Assembly: GCF_001661345.1 (NCBI RefSeq)
Contig: NW_017962913.1
Location: forward strand, 3,277,276 to 3,341,275
Length of the DNA stretch: 64,000 nt
Direction of reading: 5' to 3'
Origin: Ascoidea rubescens DSM 1968
Taxonomy: Eukaryota > Ascomycota > Saccharomycetes > Ascoideales > Ascoideaceae
In this document: in pieces, positions 49,649 through 59,340 of the stretch
How the letters are laid out: every line of letters begins with the position of its first letter
Numbering within the stretch: position 1 is the stretch's first letter
Made by a program: the position numbers and the translations under genes
The notes under the pieces: model-generated
Seen by the model: the letters and a program-made list of their open reading frames with translations, nothing else
What the model was told of the DNA's origin: nothing
Databases searched by the model: none

Positions 49649-52132
49649 ATGCTTTCCCCAGATACAGCACTTACGTCCTACGCTTCCGCCCCAGATGCTG
49701 ATCTTCCGTCCTACTTTGCAGCAACTGCCCCAGCATCGTCTGCCTCAACTGGAATTCCAGACGACGACCTTCTACCCCAATACACCTCTTCCATCTCCAA
49801 TTACACCATTGTTTTCAAGAAAACTGAGTTTTATACACCTTATGATATTGAAAAATTTAGTTATGCCTGGAAACCTTATTTATTACACTTGAATTCCACC
49901 CAGCTAAATTTTTATTCCTTTACTGATAAGACCATAATCAACTTTTTGCTATATCTCTTCAGCAAGTTAGATCAGAATAGACTCCCTACTCTCAATAAAA
50001 AATTCAAAAAAATCAATAAAAAATTGTCTCAGTATGAAAACTCTTCAAGATCCTCCTTTCTAAATTTCAATCCTTTCACTTCTTCTTCCGCTGCTTCTTC
50101 TGTTTCTTTTTCTTCCTCTTCAAGCGTACTCAGCAAACAAAATAACCAATTCAACTTCAATCTATCACAATCTCTTCAAGAATTTAAACTAGACCCTAAT
50201 CAAATATCTTTACTATCAATCTTATTATCAAACTCAAATTACCATATCAACAATAACATTAACAGTAACAGTAACATTGACAATAACATTAACAACAACA
50301 TTGATAACAACATTGATAACAACAATAATGACCCCCTTTCAATTGATTTGTTTTACTCGTTAGTAGATCCCTTTCCAAAACATTCCTATTCTCTTCAAAA
50401 TTGCCTAATCGGCAAAGCAAACGATATCAAAGACAAAAACTTTGTCCTAAGATTGAGAATAGAACTACATCAAATTTTAGTCAAGTTTATCAACCTCAGA
50501 CTACAAATTAACTGGTACTACTCAATCAACTGGGGCATAGATCTCTCTCAAACTATAGACAGAAGATCTCTAATAAAAGAAAATAACATTCCAAGAAGAC
50601 ATTACATCATTGCTAACACCAATGCTAACAGCAATTCGAACACCAATGCTAACACCAATGCCACTTCCACTTCCACTTCCACTTCCACTTCCAATCCAGA
50701 TCCAATAACTTCCCATCACAGATCAAACACACAATCTTCATCCGTTGATGACTATGAAAGTTTCCAAAATTTCTATACAAATTACCTCGCTAAAAACGCT
50801 TTTTCCTCCACTTCTTCTAACAACTCAAACAATAAATTCGACAATAACAAGTTTCAATCCTTCTACTTTCAAAGAAATAAGCATCTCTTATCAATTAACT
50901 ACCTTTACGACATGGACTTTGTGGAAAACTTCTCAATCCAAAATTACCACAATCTACTCCACTCAGTTCCAGAATCCACCCCCAGCAACCAACCTTCTTT
51001 AAATAGGTCTCTTAGTCTTTCAACCACTGATTCCCAAAACTTGACACAATCTGACGAGTTTTCCTCTTTAAGCTTGATCCATTCAATAGATTCAACAAAT
51101 ACAAATCTCAGTGAACCTTACCCTTTGAATGATCTTGATATCTTTCCTACTAACTACAATTTCAACTCTAATAATGCCTTTCCTCTTGATCTTGATAGTG
51201 AAAATGATGACGACTTCAAACCCACTAAAAAGAAAAACCAACCCACAAATTCTCCAACTCTTGTCAACCGTAATGATGACTATAACGATAACTTGATCAT
51301 AAATAATTTATTTGAACCAGAATGCTTTACAAACACCTGCCTAAACGTTAACATCAACGACGAATTATTTATAAATAAAAACGACCTAATTGATCTAATT
51401 TACTCTTATAAATGCATCAGATCTTTAAAAAAGAGAGAGAGTTGGATTGGTAAAAAAGTTGTCATATCATGCAGATCCTATTTCATTAATGAATATAATA
51501 ACAACAACCTAGATAGTAATGATAATAACAACAGTCAAATAAGAAATTCAGATTTAAATAAACTAAATCAGTTCGATCAATTAAACAACAACGAATTAAC
51601 AAAATGTGGTGTCAACTTAATTAAAATGAACAACACAAATAGCAAAAGCACTTTTTCAAATATTGAGGACACTCAAATGGATGAAAAAAGAAGAAATATA
51701 AATGAAATCAAAGATAATTTCAATATTCTATTTGTTCTTAACTCAGATGTTTGTAAATTCATCAAGTCCTTTAGAAAGGGCCAATTGAAATTTCTCAATG
51801 ATTATAATTTTGAGTTAAATAAAGAATTTAAAATATTCAATGAAAATGATAAAAACAATAATAATACAAATGGTAATAAAGATAAAGATAAAAATAAAAA
51901 TAAAAATAAAAGTAAAGACAAAACACAACGCAAAAGAAGGGGATCAAATGCTTTTAGATTTTTCAAAAGTAAAAAGCAAGAAGATATTTGCAATGATCTT
52001 CAAGAAATTGACTTGGACACTCAAGAACCTGAGCAATTTGGAAACAAATTTGATTACAACAAAAATGATTTATTCCATACTATTGGGTTTTGTAAAGAAT
52101 TGGTTGTTTTACAAGAAGGTTTAGTTGGTTAA
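49649..52132 (+). CDS. PH-domain protein of the YHR131C/YNL144C type
   Basis: 827-aa protein. The N-terminal 50 residues are Ala/Ser/Pro-rich with LPSYF and LLPQYTS, PY-like motifs. A split PH domain seems to start NYTIVFKKTEFYTPYDIEKF and WKPYLLHLNSTQLNFYSF. It continues after very long Ser- and Asn-rich insertions near 230-290, 340-370 and later with FVLRLRIELHQILVKFINLR. A third conserved block, NDLIDLIYSYKCIRSLKKRESWIGKKVVISC, is followed by a basic Lys-rich segment. This arrangement recalls the uncharacterised S. cerevisiae paralogues YHR131C and YNL144C. The function of that family is not known. The assignment is from memory of the pattern; the gene itself is certain. Confidence 0.6.
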   Translation: MLSPDTALTSYASAPDADLPSYFAATAPASSASTGIPDDDLLPQYTSSISNYTIVFKKTEFYTPYDIEKFSYAWKPYLLHLNSTQLNFYSFTDKTIINFLLYLFSKLDQNRLPTLNKKFKKINKKLSQYENSSRSSFLNFNPFTSSSAASSVSFSSSSSVLSKQNNQFNFNLSQSLQEFKLDPNQISLLSILLSNSNYHINNNINSNSNIDNNINNNIDNNIDNNNNDPLSIDLFYSLVDPFPKHSYSLQNCLIGKANDIKDKNFVLRLRIELHQILVKFINLRLQINWYYSINWGIDLSQTIDRRSLIKENNIPRRHYIIANTNANSNSNTNANTNATSTSTSTSTSNPDPITSHHRSNTQSSSVDDYESFQNFYTNYLAKNAFSSTSSNNSNNKFDNNKFQSFYFQRNKHLLSINYLYDMDFVENFSIQNYHNLLHSVPESTPSNQPSLNRSLSLSTTDSQNLTQSDEFSSLSLIHSIDSTNTNLSEPYPLNDLDIFPTNYNFNSNNAFPLDLDSENDDDFKPTKKKNQPTNSPTLVNRNDDYNDNLIINNLFEPECFTNTCLNVNINDELFINKNDLIDLIYSYKCIRSLKKRESWIGKKVVISCRSYFINEYNNNNLDSNDNNNSQIRNSDLNKLNQFDQLNNNELTKCGVNLIKMNNTNSKSTFSNIEDTQMDEKRRNINEIKDNFNILFVLNSDVCKFIKSFRKGQLKFLNDYNFELNKEFKIFNENDKNNNNTNGNKDKDKNKNKNKSKDKTQRKRRGSNAFRFFKSKKQEDICNDLQEIDLDTQEPEQFGNKFDYNKNDLFHTIGFCKELVVLQEGLVG

Positions 52133-52474
52133 TCACTTCATTTCTTGTTTCAAGATATATTTTTTTACTTTGTGACTTGCATCATAAATTGTATTTAGAT
52201 TTTAATGTTTTCAATTTTTTTCCTTTTTTTTTTCAATTTTTTTTTTTTTGGCTTTCTTGTTTTGGTTTTGGTTTTAATTATTTCATCAACTGCTTTATTT
52301 TGGAAGTTTGTAATTAATTGAAATTACTCGGTTTATGACATTTAATGATGACTAGCTACATATTCATATAGTTCTATATATTCTTAATTAAGTTTTTAGT
52401 AAAAATTCAATTTTTTAGTTTTGTATTTAATTGGTGTTGATTAAATATATAATTAAATATATTGAATCAAATGA
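52133..52474. other. Convergent 3' region
   Basis: AT-rich with T8-T10 tracts near 52225-52250 and a GGTTTTGGTTTT repeat. No gene seen. Confidence 0.6.
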
Positions 52475-52951
52475 CTATTTATTTGCTTTTGCTTGATATG
52501 CAGCGTCTTGTTCTTTGAATTTTGACCTCAAAACGTTGTTGATGGAATTCAAAGTATCAGCTTTTGACTGAAGTATCTCAGTTAATTTTTCATTATCTTT
52601 GGTCAACTTGTCGATCTTACTTTGAAACAATATTTTAGCATTTTTAGAATCCTTTTCAACAAAATATCCAGTCCCAATGTCGCATAAAAATTTGTTCTCG
52701 CTTTTAATAAAGCCTGGAACATACAATGAACCGGTCAAGGGAACCATAATCTCCTTCTTTTCAGAAGATGAAGAAGAAGAAGCTATCTCATTAATATTAT
52801 CAATGCAATCTTTGAACTTGGTCTGAGCAGTGGTAAGTGCCTGCAAAGAAGAAGTGAAATGATTCAACTCCTCCTGAACCTGATTCTTCAATTGGATTAT
52901 CTGTTCAGAAGGAAGCTTGGTGATATCTATCTTAGTTGTGGGAGTGGCCAT
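52475..52951 (-). CDS. GIM5: Prefoldin subunit 5
   Basis: Alpha-type prefoldin subunit (Gim5/Pfd5) of the hexameric chaperone that delivers actin and tubulin to CCT. The frame is open from 53029, but ATG 52951 gives the expected MATPTTKIDITKLPSEQII; upstream codons come from the GC-rich promoter. Product 158 aa (yeast Gim5 is 163). It has an N-terminal coiled coil with QLKNQVQEELNHFTSSLQAL, the beta-hairpin core IMVPLTGSLYVPGFI and LCDIGTGYFVEKD, and a C-terminal coiled coil. The VPLT-SLYVPG and GTGYfVEK motifs identify the subunit. Confidence 0.97.
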   Translation of the reverse strand: MATPTTKIDITKLPSEQIIQLKNQVQEELNHFTSSLQALTTAQTKFKDCIDNINEIASSSSSSEKKEIMVPLTGSLYVPGFIKSENKFLCDIGTGYFVEKDSKNAKILFQSKIDKLTKDNEKLTEILQSKADTLNSINNVLRSKFKEQDAAYQAKANK

Positions 52952-53421
52952 TCGGTGGTGGTCTGTGAGGAAGTTGCTGCTTGTGCTGCAAAAGCTGCCT
53001 CTGCTTCTTTCCTCCATTTTCGCTCCCACAAGCAGCGCCTTCCTCTTTCAGAAAAGCCGCCGCAAACGGACCACATGACTACTTTGTCATCGTACCCCGT
53101 AAAGCAGGGATTGTGATATTTTTCCCAATGTGGAAGCGCGCTCCATCGCGCCCAATCAGGCAAGTCTGCATTCCCGCTTTGGGAAAATGGCCCAGGCAGT
53201 CATTTTGTGCTTTTCGAGAGCAAGTGGAAAATTGACAGACTCAGTATTGAAAAGGAGAATCTGCTGCTTTTCCTCAGCTTGTTCTGTTTGCTCTTTTTCC
53301 CTTATTACTTTTAATTTGTCTTCAATTGATTGATTCTACTGCTACCTATATAATATCTGCTCCTTGCAACTTATTTTTCTTCTTTGATTAACCTCCTAGC
53401 TCTCAAATCAAAATTACCAAA
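52952..53421. promoter_or_regulatory. Divergent promoter of GIM5 and 53422 gene
   Basis: GC-rich at 52960-53240, then a C/T-rich leader with TCTTCTTTG before the 53422 start. Open frames within are compositional. Confidence 0.55.
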
Positions 53422-53724
53422 ATGCAAATTCAACAATTTATTCAAGCCTATCTTGCTTCCAATTTATTGAATTATGCTGTTGACAATCAAGCAGTTTTAG
53501 ACAACGATCAAGCTCAAGTTAAAAACACAGATACATCTGACTTATCTCTTGATGATACTGCTGTTGATGATCAACTACTCCGTTCTCAAGGTCATGCTAT
53601 TAACATTTTGAAGAACAAGTCAAACGATACCACTTCAAGTAATGGAGCCAATGAATTGATCAACGTAAACTATAATGGTGTTTTTGGTGTTGCCCTTGCT
53701 ATCGGTTCAGCTTTTCTTTTATAA
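53422..53724 (+). CDS. Small protein with hydrophobic ends, possibly GPI-anchored
   Basis: A 100-codon frame with ATG in CCAAAATG context and a yeast-like leader. The N-terminus (MQIQQFIQAYLASNLLNYA) is moderately hydrophobic. The middle is acidic and Thr/Ser/Asn-rich with one N-glycosylation sequon (NDT). The last 15 residues form a hydrophobic tail (GVFGVALAIGSAFLL) right after a small-residue region (SSNGAN), which resembles a GPI-attachment signal. That would suit a small cell-wall or plasma-membrane protein, but the leader peptide is weak. A tail-anchored protein is the alternative. Not recognised as a named family. Confidence 0.55.
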   Translation: MQIQQFIQAYLASNLLNYAVDNQAVLDNDQAQVKNTDTSDLSLDDTAVDDQLLRSQGHAINILKNKSNDTTSSNGANELINVNYNGVFGVALAIGSAFLL

Positions 53725-54039
53725 ATATATCTATATACTGATATTTTTATTTTTTATTTATAAATTAGCTACCTAATAAAAAAATGCTTTTATTTTATCG
53801 ACCGTAAGTAATTATAGCCTATTGTTTATCAATTCCTATACTCGTATTAAAACTCAATTATTTTTAAATGGATCGTTTCAAACCTATATATTACTTTACT
53901 AGACAAACTGAATTAACTTCTACCTTCTGTTACGATATGGAATTATCTAATTAGTAGCTTTGCACCCTATAAAATTATTTTTCAGCTTCAAGTTGTTATC
54001 GGGAGGGGAGATATTTTTGCTTTTATTTTTGCTTTATAT
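53725..54039. other. Convergent 3' region
   Basis: AT-rich with no gene seen. Confidence 0.6.
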
Positions 54040-56682
54040 TCAGTTACCGTTTTCTATGTCTTCAAGCAATTGATCGATTTTATTGAATGTTAAATCATCG
54101 ACATCTTCATATAAAACTTCTTTATTGTTGATTAGTTTCTCGTTTTTATTTTCGGCGTCTTTTGCTTTTTCATCACTTCCATTAAAAAAGTTATCCAAAA
54201 CAATATCTATTTCGTCATCAAATTCATTTTTGTATTCAACTAGTAAATTACAATTTCTTTGAAGCTCTTCAAAATCTCCAATTGCCTTCTCTCCATTAAT
54301 GTCCTTCTCAAATTTTAATTCAAATTTTGGAAATGATTTTAGTTCAATATAATAATCATGACTATAATTTGAAACCATTTTTTTCAAATTCTCATTTGTT
54401 AATTGCTGAACAACCTTTTGATAATTTTCCTCATTGCCATTATTATCGTTTAGATTTTGATAATATTTAGACAATATTTCAATGTCTCTTTGAATAAATA
54501 ATGTTTTAATGTTTTCTTCAATGTTTTCAATGATTAGCTTAATGTTTTCGTCGGTCTCGTCGTAGTCGTTGTGACTCAATATTTCACGTAAAATGATTTT
54601 GGATTCAATGAACTGAAATATTTTTTCAATTTTGTCTTTCTTCCAAAAACTATTAATAATGCTTTTACCATTATTTAACTGAAATTTAATCAAAACCTTT
54701 TTTTCTTTCAAGCCCTTATTATTTGTTGAAGAAGCTTTATTTGAAAGCAAAACATATTTATTTGAAAGCAACTGAAATTTAAAGTAAAGGATTTTTAAAT
54801 TTATAGAATTCAAAAAAGTTACAACCTTTTTATTTTTATTTAGTTTAAATAATTTTTTTTCTTTGTCCACTTCCAAAGATTTCTTATATTCCATATCTTG
54901 TTCTTGTTTAATTTTTCTTTCTAAAAATTTTTCTTGTAAATCAAACTGTTGACTGATTAATTGTGGCTCATAATTTGTAATTAATAGTTTCAAATTCTTA
55001 ATTAATGATTTTTCCTTCTTATGAAATAAAGTTATTATTTCATTTTCGTGATCAGTATTAAGATTGAGATTTGAAAGAAAGTTGAAATTTTGTTTCAAAT
55101 CAAGGTTGTAATAAATGTTACTCTTTGAAAATTGACTTAAAAAATTAAAATTTTCTTTATAAATGATAGACATTGTTGGAAATGTATTATTAAATGTTGA
55201 CACATTACCGATTAAGGCAACAAAGGGTAAAAATTTTGCTTTATATGTGTTACCAATCAAAAATGATTCCAAATAGTTTGTATTTCCACCCCAAACAATA
55301 AAATTATCACCATGATTTTGGATCAAACTGAATAGGTTATTTGAGTTTTTGAAAAAAATATTTTGCAAAAATAAATTTGAATAAAATTTATTATTGTATA
55401 ATATTAGTAACAAAAATTTTAAGTTGGATTTTGAGTATTGATAAGCTTCATTAAATTCACCATTAAAAACAGGTAAATTGCTAATTAAAGTGTTGTAATT
55501 TTCTTTATCAGTTCTGCTGATGTTAGAGTGATTCAACAAAGATTGTAAATGAGATTTAAAATCTGTGTATTGAGTCAGATCGACTGGAGGAAAATCTTGA
55601 AAGGTAATTCCATGTGCAGATTCGGTAAAATGATCACTATCACCACAAACATCAGAATCGAACCGGTTTTCAATGTATTTAATGGAATTATCTTTCAATA
55701 TAGAATTATCAATATAGTTTAAATATAGAGGAGATTTGGGAAATTTAAATAATTTTGAATTGGTTTCTAAGTTTAAGGATTGATAATAATAGGAGTTTAA
55801 GATTTTATGATATTTGTAATTTATATCTTTATTGGGTAAACTATAATTAAGATTGACATTGAAAGTAAAAATATTTCGAATGAAATTGGATATAGTATTG
55901 AAAAAATCAAAATTAAAATCAATTTGAATATTTGGAAAAAAGTATAATATTACTTTGTTGAAAATTAAAAACATCAATGTTCTTGGAATAAAAAGTATAA
56001 TAGTTAAAAGTAGATTTAAACCTCGATTGTGTGGAGAGTGATTTTTCTGACTACTATTTGAATTTAGCTCATTTATCTGGTTATTGTCATTCTTATTTTT
56101 ATCCGCTTTTTCAGTGCTAGTATTAGTATTAGTACTATTTATTAAAAGAGTGTGATTTAAATTTTTTAGACCTAGATTTAATTTCCAATTATTTTTGATA
56201 AGGTTGGCTTTGGGAAAACTGGGAAGAGAATCTAATCCAATAAACGGATGGTAAAAAGGATAACCAAGATTATTATTATTGTTGGTATTATTATGATTAT
56301 TATCAATTGGAATACTGTGATTTCTATTAGTTCTTGAGTGAAGATTATTGTTGTCTGAGCCAACAGCCGATGAAGAAGAAGTCGAATGAGGATTAAAATT
56401 AGTGTTTATAAAGTCTAAAGTCCCGAGATTGCTATTGGAGTGAGTGGTAGTCCTATGAATATCGCTGTGGATATCTACATCATTGATTTGACTGGTATTT
56501 TGCAAGTTTTTAAAATCGTTATCGTAAAATTTTTGAATGGATAGCTGCAAATCCCAATTTGTGGAAGCCAATAAGTTGAGGATAGAATCTAAATGAAACT
56601 GAGAATCGTCCTGGGTGTGAAACTGTGTGATTTCTTTAAACAGTTCAAACACATGAACTTGATTAGAGGTCAACGCCTCCAT
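54040..56682 (-). CDS. UBX2: UBX-domain ERAD factor Ubx2
   Basis: Ubx2 is an ER membrane protein that recruits Cdc48-Npl4-Ufd1 to the Hrd1 and Doa10 ligases (and to the TOM complex). The start is ATG 56682 (MEALTSNQVHVFELF..., 880 aa; S. cerevisiae Ubx2 is 584). Order: N-terminal UBA-like region (LLASTNWDLQLSIQKFYD), long Asn/Ser-rich linker, hydrophobic hairpin near 230-260, then a thioredoxin-like UAS domain. The UAS domain holds LKFLLLILYNNKF, FIVWGGNTNYLESFLIG and KFLPFVALIGN. A long coiled coil follows and then the UBX domain near 665-800 (VLIKFQLNNGKSIINSFWKKDKIEKIF). An acidic tail ends the protein. It is diverged and expanded, but domain order is diagnostic. Confidence 0.9.
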   Translation of the reverse strand: MEALTSNQVHVFELFKEITQFHTQDDSQFHLDSILNLLASTNWDLQLSIQKFYDNDFKNLQNTSQINDVDIHSDIHRTTTHSNSNLGTLDFINTNFNPHSTSSSSAVGSDNNNLHSRTNRNHSIPIDNNHNNTNNNNNLGYPFYHPFIGLDSLPSFPKANLIKNNWKLNLGLKNLNHTLLINSTNTNTSTEKADKNKNDNNQINELNSNSSQKNHSPHNRGLNLLLTIILFIPRTLMFLIFNKVILYFFPNIQIDFNFDFFNTISNFIRNIFTFNVNLNYSLPNKDINYKYHKILNSYYYQSLNLETNSKLFKFPKSPLYLNYIDNSILKDNSIKYIENRFDSDVCGDSDHFTESAHGITFQDFPPVDLTQYTDFKSHLQSLLNHSNISRTDKENYNTLISNLPVFNGEFNEAYQYSKSNLKFLLLILYNNKFYSNLFLQNIFFKNSNNLFSLIQNHGDNFIVWGGNTNYLESFLIGNTYKAKFLPFVALIGNVSTFNNTFPTMSIIYKENFNFLSQFSKSNIYYNLDLKQNFNFLSNLNLNTDHENEIITLFHKKEKSLIKNLKLLITNYEPQLISQQFDLQEKFLERKIKQEQDMEYKKSLEVDKEKKLFKLNKNKKVVTFLNSINLKILYFKFQLLSNKYVLLSNKASSTNNKGLKEKKVLIKFQLNNGKSIINSFWKKDKIEKIFQFIESKIILREILSHNDYDETDENIKLIIENIEENIKTLFIQRDIEILSKYYQNLNDNNGNEENYQKVVQQLTNENLKKMVSNYSHDYYIELKSFPKFELKFEKDINGEKAIGDFEELQRNCNLLVEYKNEFDDEIDIVLDNFFNGSDEKAKDAENKNEKLINNKEVLYEDVDDLTFNKIDQLLEDIENGN

Positions 56683-56922
56683 TTGAAACCAGTAAGATGA
56701 TGAAATAGCAGAGGATGCCAAAAGGTTATGGTGGCGGAAGAAGGCTAGCAATAATGATTAGTGATTAAAACCTTCCGCAACCGAGACCTTATATCGGCAT
56801 CCCAAACGGGAAGTACGCGGAAAAGCCAGCAAAGCCAAAAGAGAGCTTCCGATGTTCAAAGCATTTTTTTCACAGCACTCACCACAAAGACACGACCAGT
56901 GAACAACGTCAGACTCCAGGAA
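56683..56922. promoter_or_regulatory. Divergent UBX2/SEC72 promoter
   Basis: Only 240 bp separate the two ATGs. Both products act at the ER membrane, so joint regulation is plausible. The region is GC-richer than its flanks. Confidence 0.5.
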
Positions 56923-57552
56923 ATGGATTTCGAGTTACCAATTGCTTACAACTCGGTTACAAAGAAGGTGGAGCTAGACAAGCCGGGCCACAGAGATCTA
57001 GAGAATGTTATTTGGGATGATGCTCACTTGACTCTTCTCGAAACAGATATCAAACAACTCAACGAGCTCACTCAAAACTTGATTAGTCTGAACCAAGATG
57101 TGCCAGAATCTCCAATGCCCTCACCTCAACTTTCCATCATGGTCAAGAAATTTCACGCAAACGGACTAAAGGCTATAAAAGAGAAAAAATTTCAAGACGC
57201 AGTGAAAATGTTTTCTTTGGGTCTCAATCTAGCGGTAAAGCGAAACAAGTGGGAAACCTTTAAGGTAACCATTAATGAGGTGACAAATTTGCTTAATGGG
57301 AGATGCGACTCATATATATTGCTAAATGATTGGCCTAGGGCACAACAAGATGCGGATTTGTTGTTAAATTTGCAGGTAAACACTTTTGAAAACTTTTCCC
57401 GGAGGTCCCTTTGCTTTTTGAAAATGGGTCTACTTGATGAATGTAAGGCTGATCTTGAACGAGGTTTGGCTTTTTTTCCAAATAACCTGATGTTGAAAAA
57501 TCAATTGAAAATTGCTGAAGCAGCTCTAATTGAGTTCAATGGAGACTCTTGA
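56923..57552 (+). CDS. SEC72: Sec63-complex subunit Sec72 (TPR protein)
   Basis: Sec72 is a cytosolic TPR subunit of the Sec63 complex that docks Hsp70 for post-translational import into the ER. The frame is open from 56761, but ATG 56923 (MDFELPIAYNSVTKKVEL, 209 aa; yeast Sec72 is 193) aligns with the family. There is an N-terminal small domain, then a TPR core (KKFHANGLKAIKEKKFQDAVKMFSLGLNLA). The WETFKV segment follows, then DSYILLNDWPRAQQDADLLL and the closing CKADLERGLAFFPNNLMLK. The end IEFNGDS matches AEYNGE of yeast. The start codon lies in AGGAAATGG. Intact and intronless. Confidence 0.95.
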   Translation: MDFELPIAYNSVTKKVELDKPGHRDLENVIWDDAHLTLLETDIKQLNELTQNLISLNQDVPESPMPSPQLSIMVKKFHANGLKAIKEKKFQDAVKMFSLGLNLAVKRNKWETFKVTINEVTNLLNGRCDSYILLNDWPRAQQDADLLLNLQVNTFENFSRRSLCFLKMGLLDECKADLERGLAFFPNNLMLKNQLKIAEAALIEFNGDS

Positions 57553-57555
57553 ACT

Positions 57556-57900
57556 TTAATTTATAAAGATAAGAACTTCAATTTTTCCAATTCTTTTTGA
57601 AATGACTTTAGGAAAATTTTGAGCATAGTGAGCAATTAAATGGATCACTTTGTTGAACGCAGGTAAAGATGTAGGTGTTTCTGGAAAGAAATGTGGCTGC
57701 TCTTCATAGCCTTCCTTTTGCTTCAGCAAGTGGTTGCTTGATGTTGAGCACTTATAACCTTTTTTCTCCTTTTACTTCCTCTATATATTTTTTAATGAGA
57801 TATCCCTTCCAACTTTCAACGGTTGGGTTAATTCAAATTGTTTTCACCAGAGTTTATTCCCAAATTATTAGTAAATGATATTTTTATTCACTAAAAGTCA
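57556..57900 (-). pseudogene. Decayed coding remnant converging on SEC72
   Basis: A minus-strand frame of about 65 codons ends at TAA 57556-57558, three bases from the SEC72 stop. It reads ...GYEEQPHFFPETPTSLPAF, then NKVIHLIAHYAQNFPKVISK. Upstream, TVESWKGYLIKKYIEEVKGE continues in another frame; one missing A in the A6 run near 57770 would join them. A further segment (NNLGINSGENNLN) lies beyond a second break. Clearly former protein-coding DNA; family unknown. Confidence 0.5.
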
Positions 57901-58269
57901 GAAAATAAACCTTTGGAATTATTTGTATTATCTTATTATTTTATTATGGCTTTTATATATATCTATATATTTATCTCTTGGAAGGAAGTTAGAGTAAGTA
58001 CCATGAATGAGCAATTTTATATTACGTGAACTTCCCATAGTGAGCAATATTTCATATTTCATGATGAGAATATTAACTAGCAATTCACTATGGGATTTTT
58101 GCACAAGACCATAAAATAGTAGGCGCAATATATTTACTGCTCAATTTGGTAAGGATTATTTTGAATATTGTGATAAAACTATGGAGTATAATTGTGGAAG
58201 GTTTCAGAAAATTATATCGTTTGTAAATTATTAAAAAGAAAAGAGTAGTTTAAGAATTTGAAAGAAAAA

Positions 58270-58584
58270 TAAACATTTTATCTAGAGTAAGGCTTGAAAA
58301 TATAATTGAATTTAAGAACTTAATTTTATATGAAAATAAAAGACTTATTGGAAGTGGGTTGAAATATTTTGAAGAGAAACGTTTAAAATACTGAAACAAA
58401 CTAAACATGCCGTTAATGATTTACATGAAAATAATTATTATCATGGTGATTTAAACCAAGTAACATATTGATTAACAATAAAGATGAAATCAAAGTTTTA
58501 AATTTTGAAGGAGGAATTACAGAAAAATACAATTTATGTTATGTTCAAAATAAAGAAGTTGATTGCTATACATTCAGCATATAA
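58270..58584 (+). pseudogene. Protein-kinase-like fragment
   Basis: One segment reads AVNDLHENNYYHGDLN (HGD at 58442-58450), the start of a kinase catalytic loop. After a short disrupted interval (AAGT/AACATATTG) the next frame gives NILINNKDEIKVLNFEGGIT, matching HGDLxPxNILI...IKVxDFEG (subdomains VIb-VII with the DFG Asp replaced by Asn). It ends at TAA 58582-58584. Upstream pieces such as GSGLKYFEEKR lie in another frame. The catalytic core is truncated and frameshifted, so it is non-functional. A kinase or kinase-like fold is sound; the subfamily is not determinable. Confidence 0.6.
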
Positions 58585-58803
58585 AATATAGGAGATTAAT
58601 AGTTTACAAATTGGTCATCTTTCATCGAGTCAAATTTCTAGATTCTGATTGAAAGACTATCAAAATCAGTGAAACAGAAAGCAATTGCCTTGTTCGAGTG
58701 TATGTTATAATTTACAACACTAAAAGAATTAATCACTACATTTTTATTCCAAGACTAGAAATCAAGTGCATATTATAATTACCACATTTCAGAGTTATCA
58801 GAA

Positions 58804-59178
58804 CTATTTATTATGATTTTCAATTTCCCTTTTAGCGTGAGCAAACCAACTTCTACAATTAAGAATCTTTCCTCTTTTAATGTCTTGCAATCGTTGTTTT
58901 GGAGGAGGAGATACTGTTTTTAAAATTTTCGTAAACTCCTCAACACTATAATCAAAATTTCCAATTAATCTTTTTGAACCTTCAATATACGTGAAATCAT
59001 GTTCACAATGAAAGTTTTCAGCAAAATGGAATTGAAAACCAGCAGCAGGAGAATCAATAACATCAAAGGTGTTGTATTTGTTTGGAGCAACTTCTAAAAG
59101 AAATGCAATATGATCTTGAGTGTCTTAACTCAAGAATTCAACCTTATAAAGATTATATGATTTAGCAACATCTGTCAT
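58804..59178 (-). pseudogene. 125-codon gene with a single in-frame TAA
   Basis: From ATG 59178 the frame reads MTDVAKSYNLYKVEFLS, TAA at 59127-59125, then DTQDHIAFLLEVAPNKYNTF and on without interruption for 106 codons. It includes SPAAGFQFHFAENF, RLIGNFDYSVEEF, and KTVSPPPKQRLQDIKRGK, then TAG 58804-58806. The downstream part is plainly protein-like (balanced composition, no low complexity) and frame is preserved. The pattern YkV-l...HiAflL...ydviDspaaGFqF resembles a fungal family of small uncharacterised proteins, but I cannot name it. One nonsense mutation, recoding or a sequencing error are the alternatives. Confidence 0.6.
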
Positions 59179-59340
59179 TGTTGTAAATAGATTATTGGTG
59201 CAATTTGATTGCAATAGATTTTGAATTGCCAATTATGAATTGTAATTGAGTTCGAGAAGGAATAGCAAAGAAAATTTTTCTAGAAAAGTCTTTATATATG
59301 CTTTTATATAGGATTATAAGTCTGTACTAGTGAAATTCGT

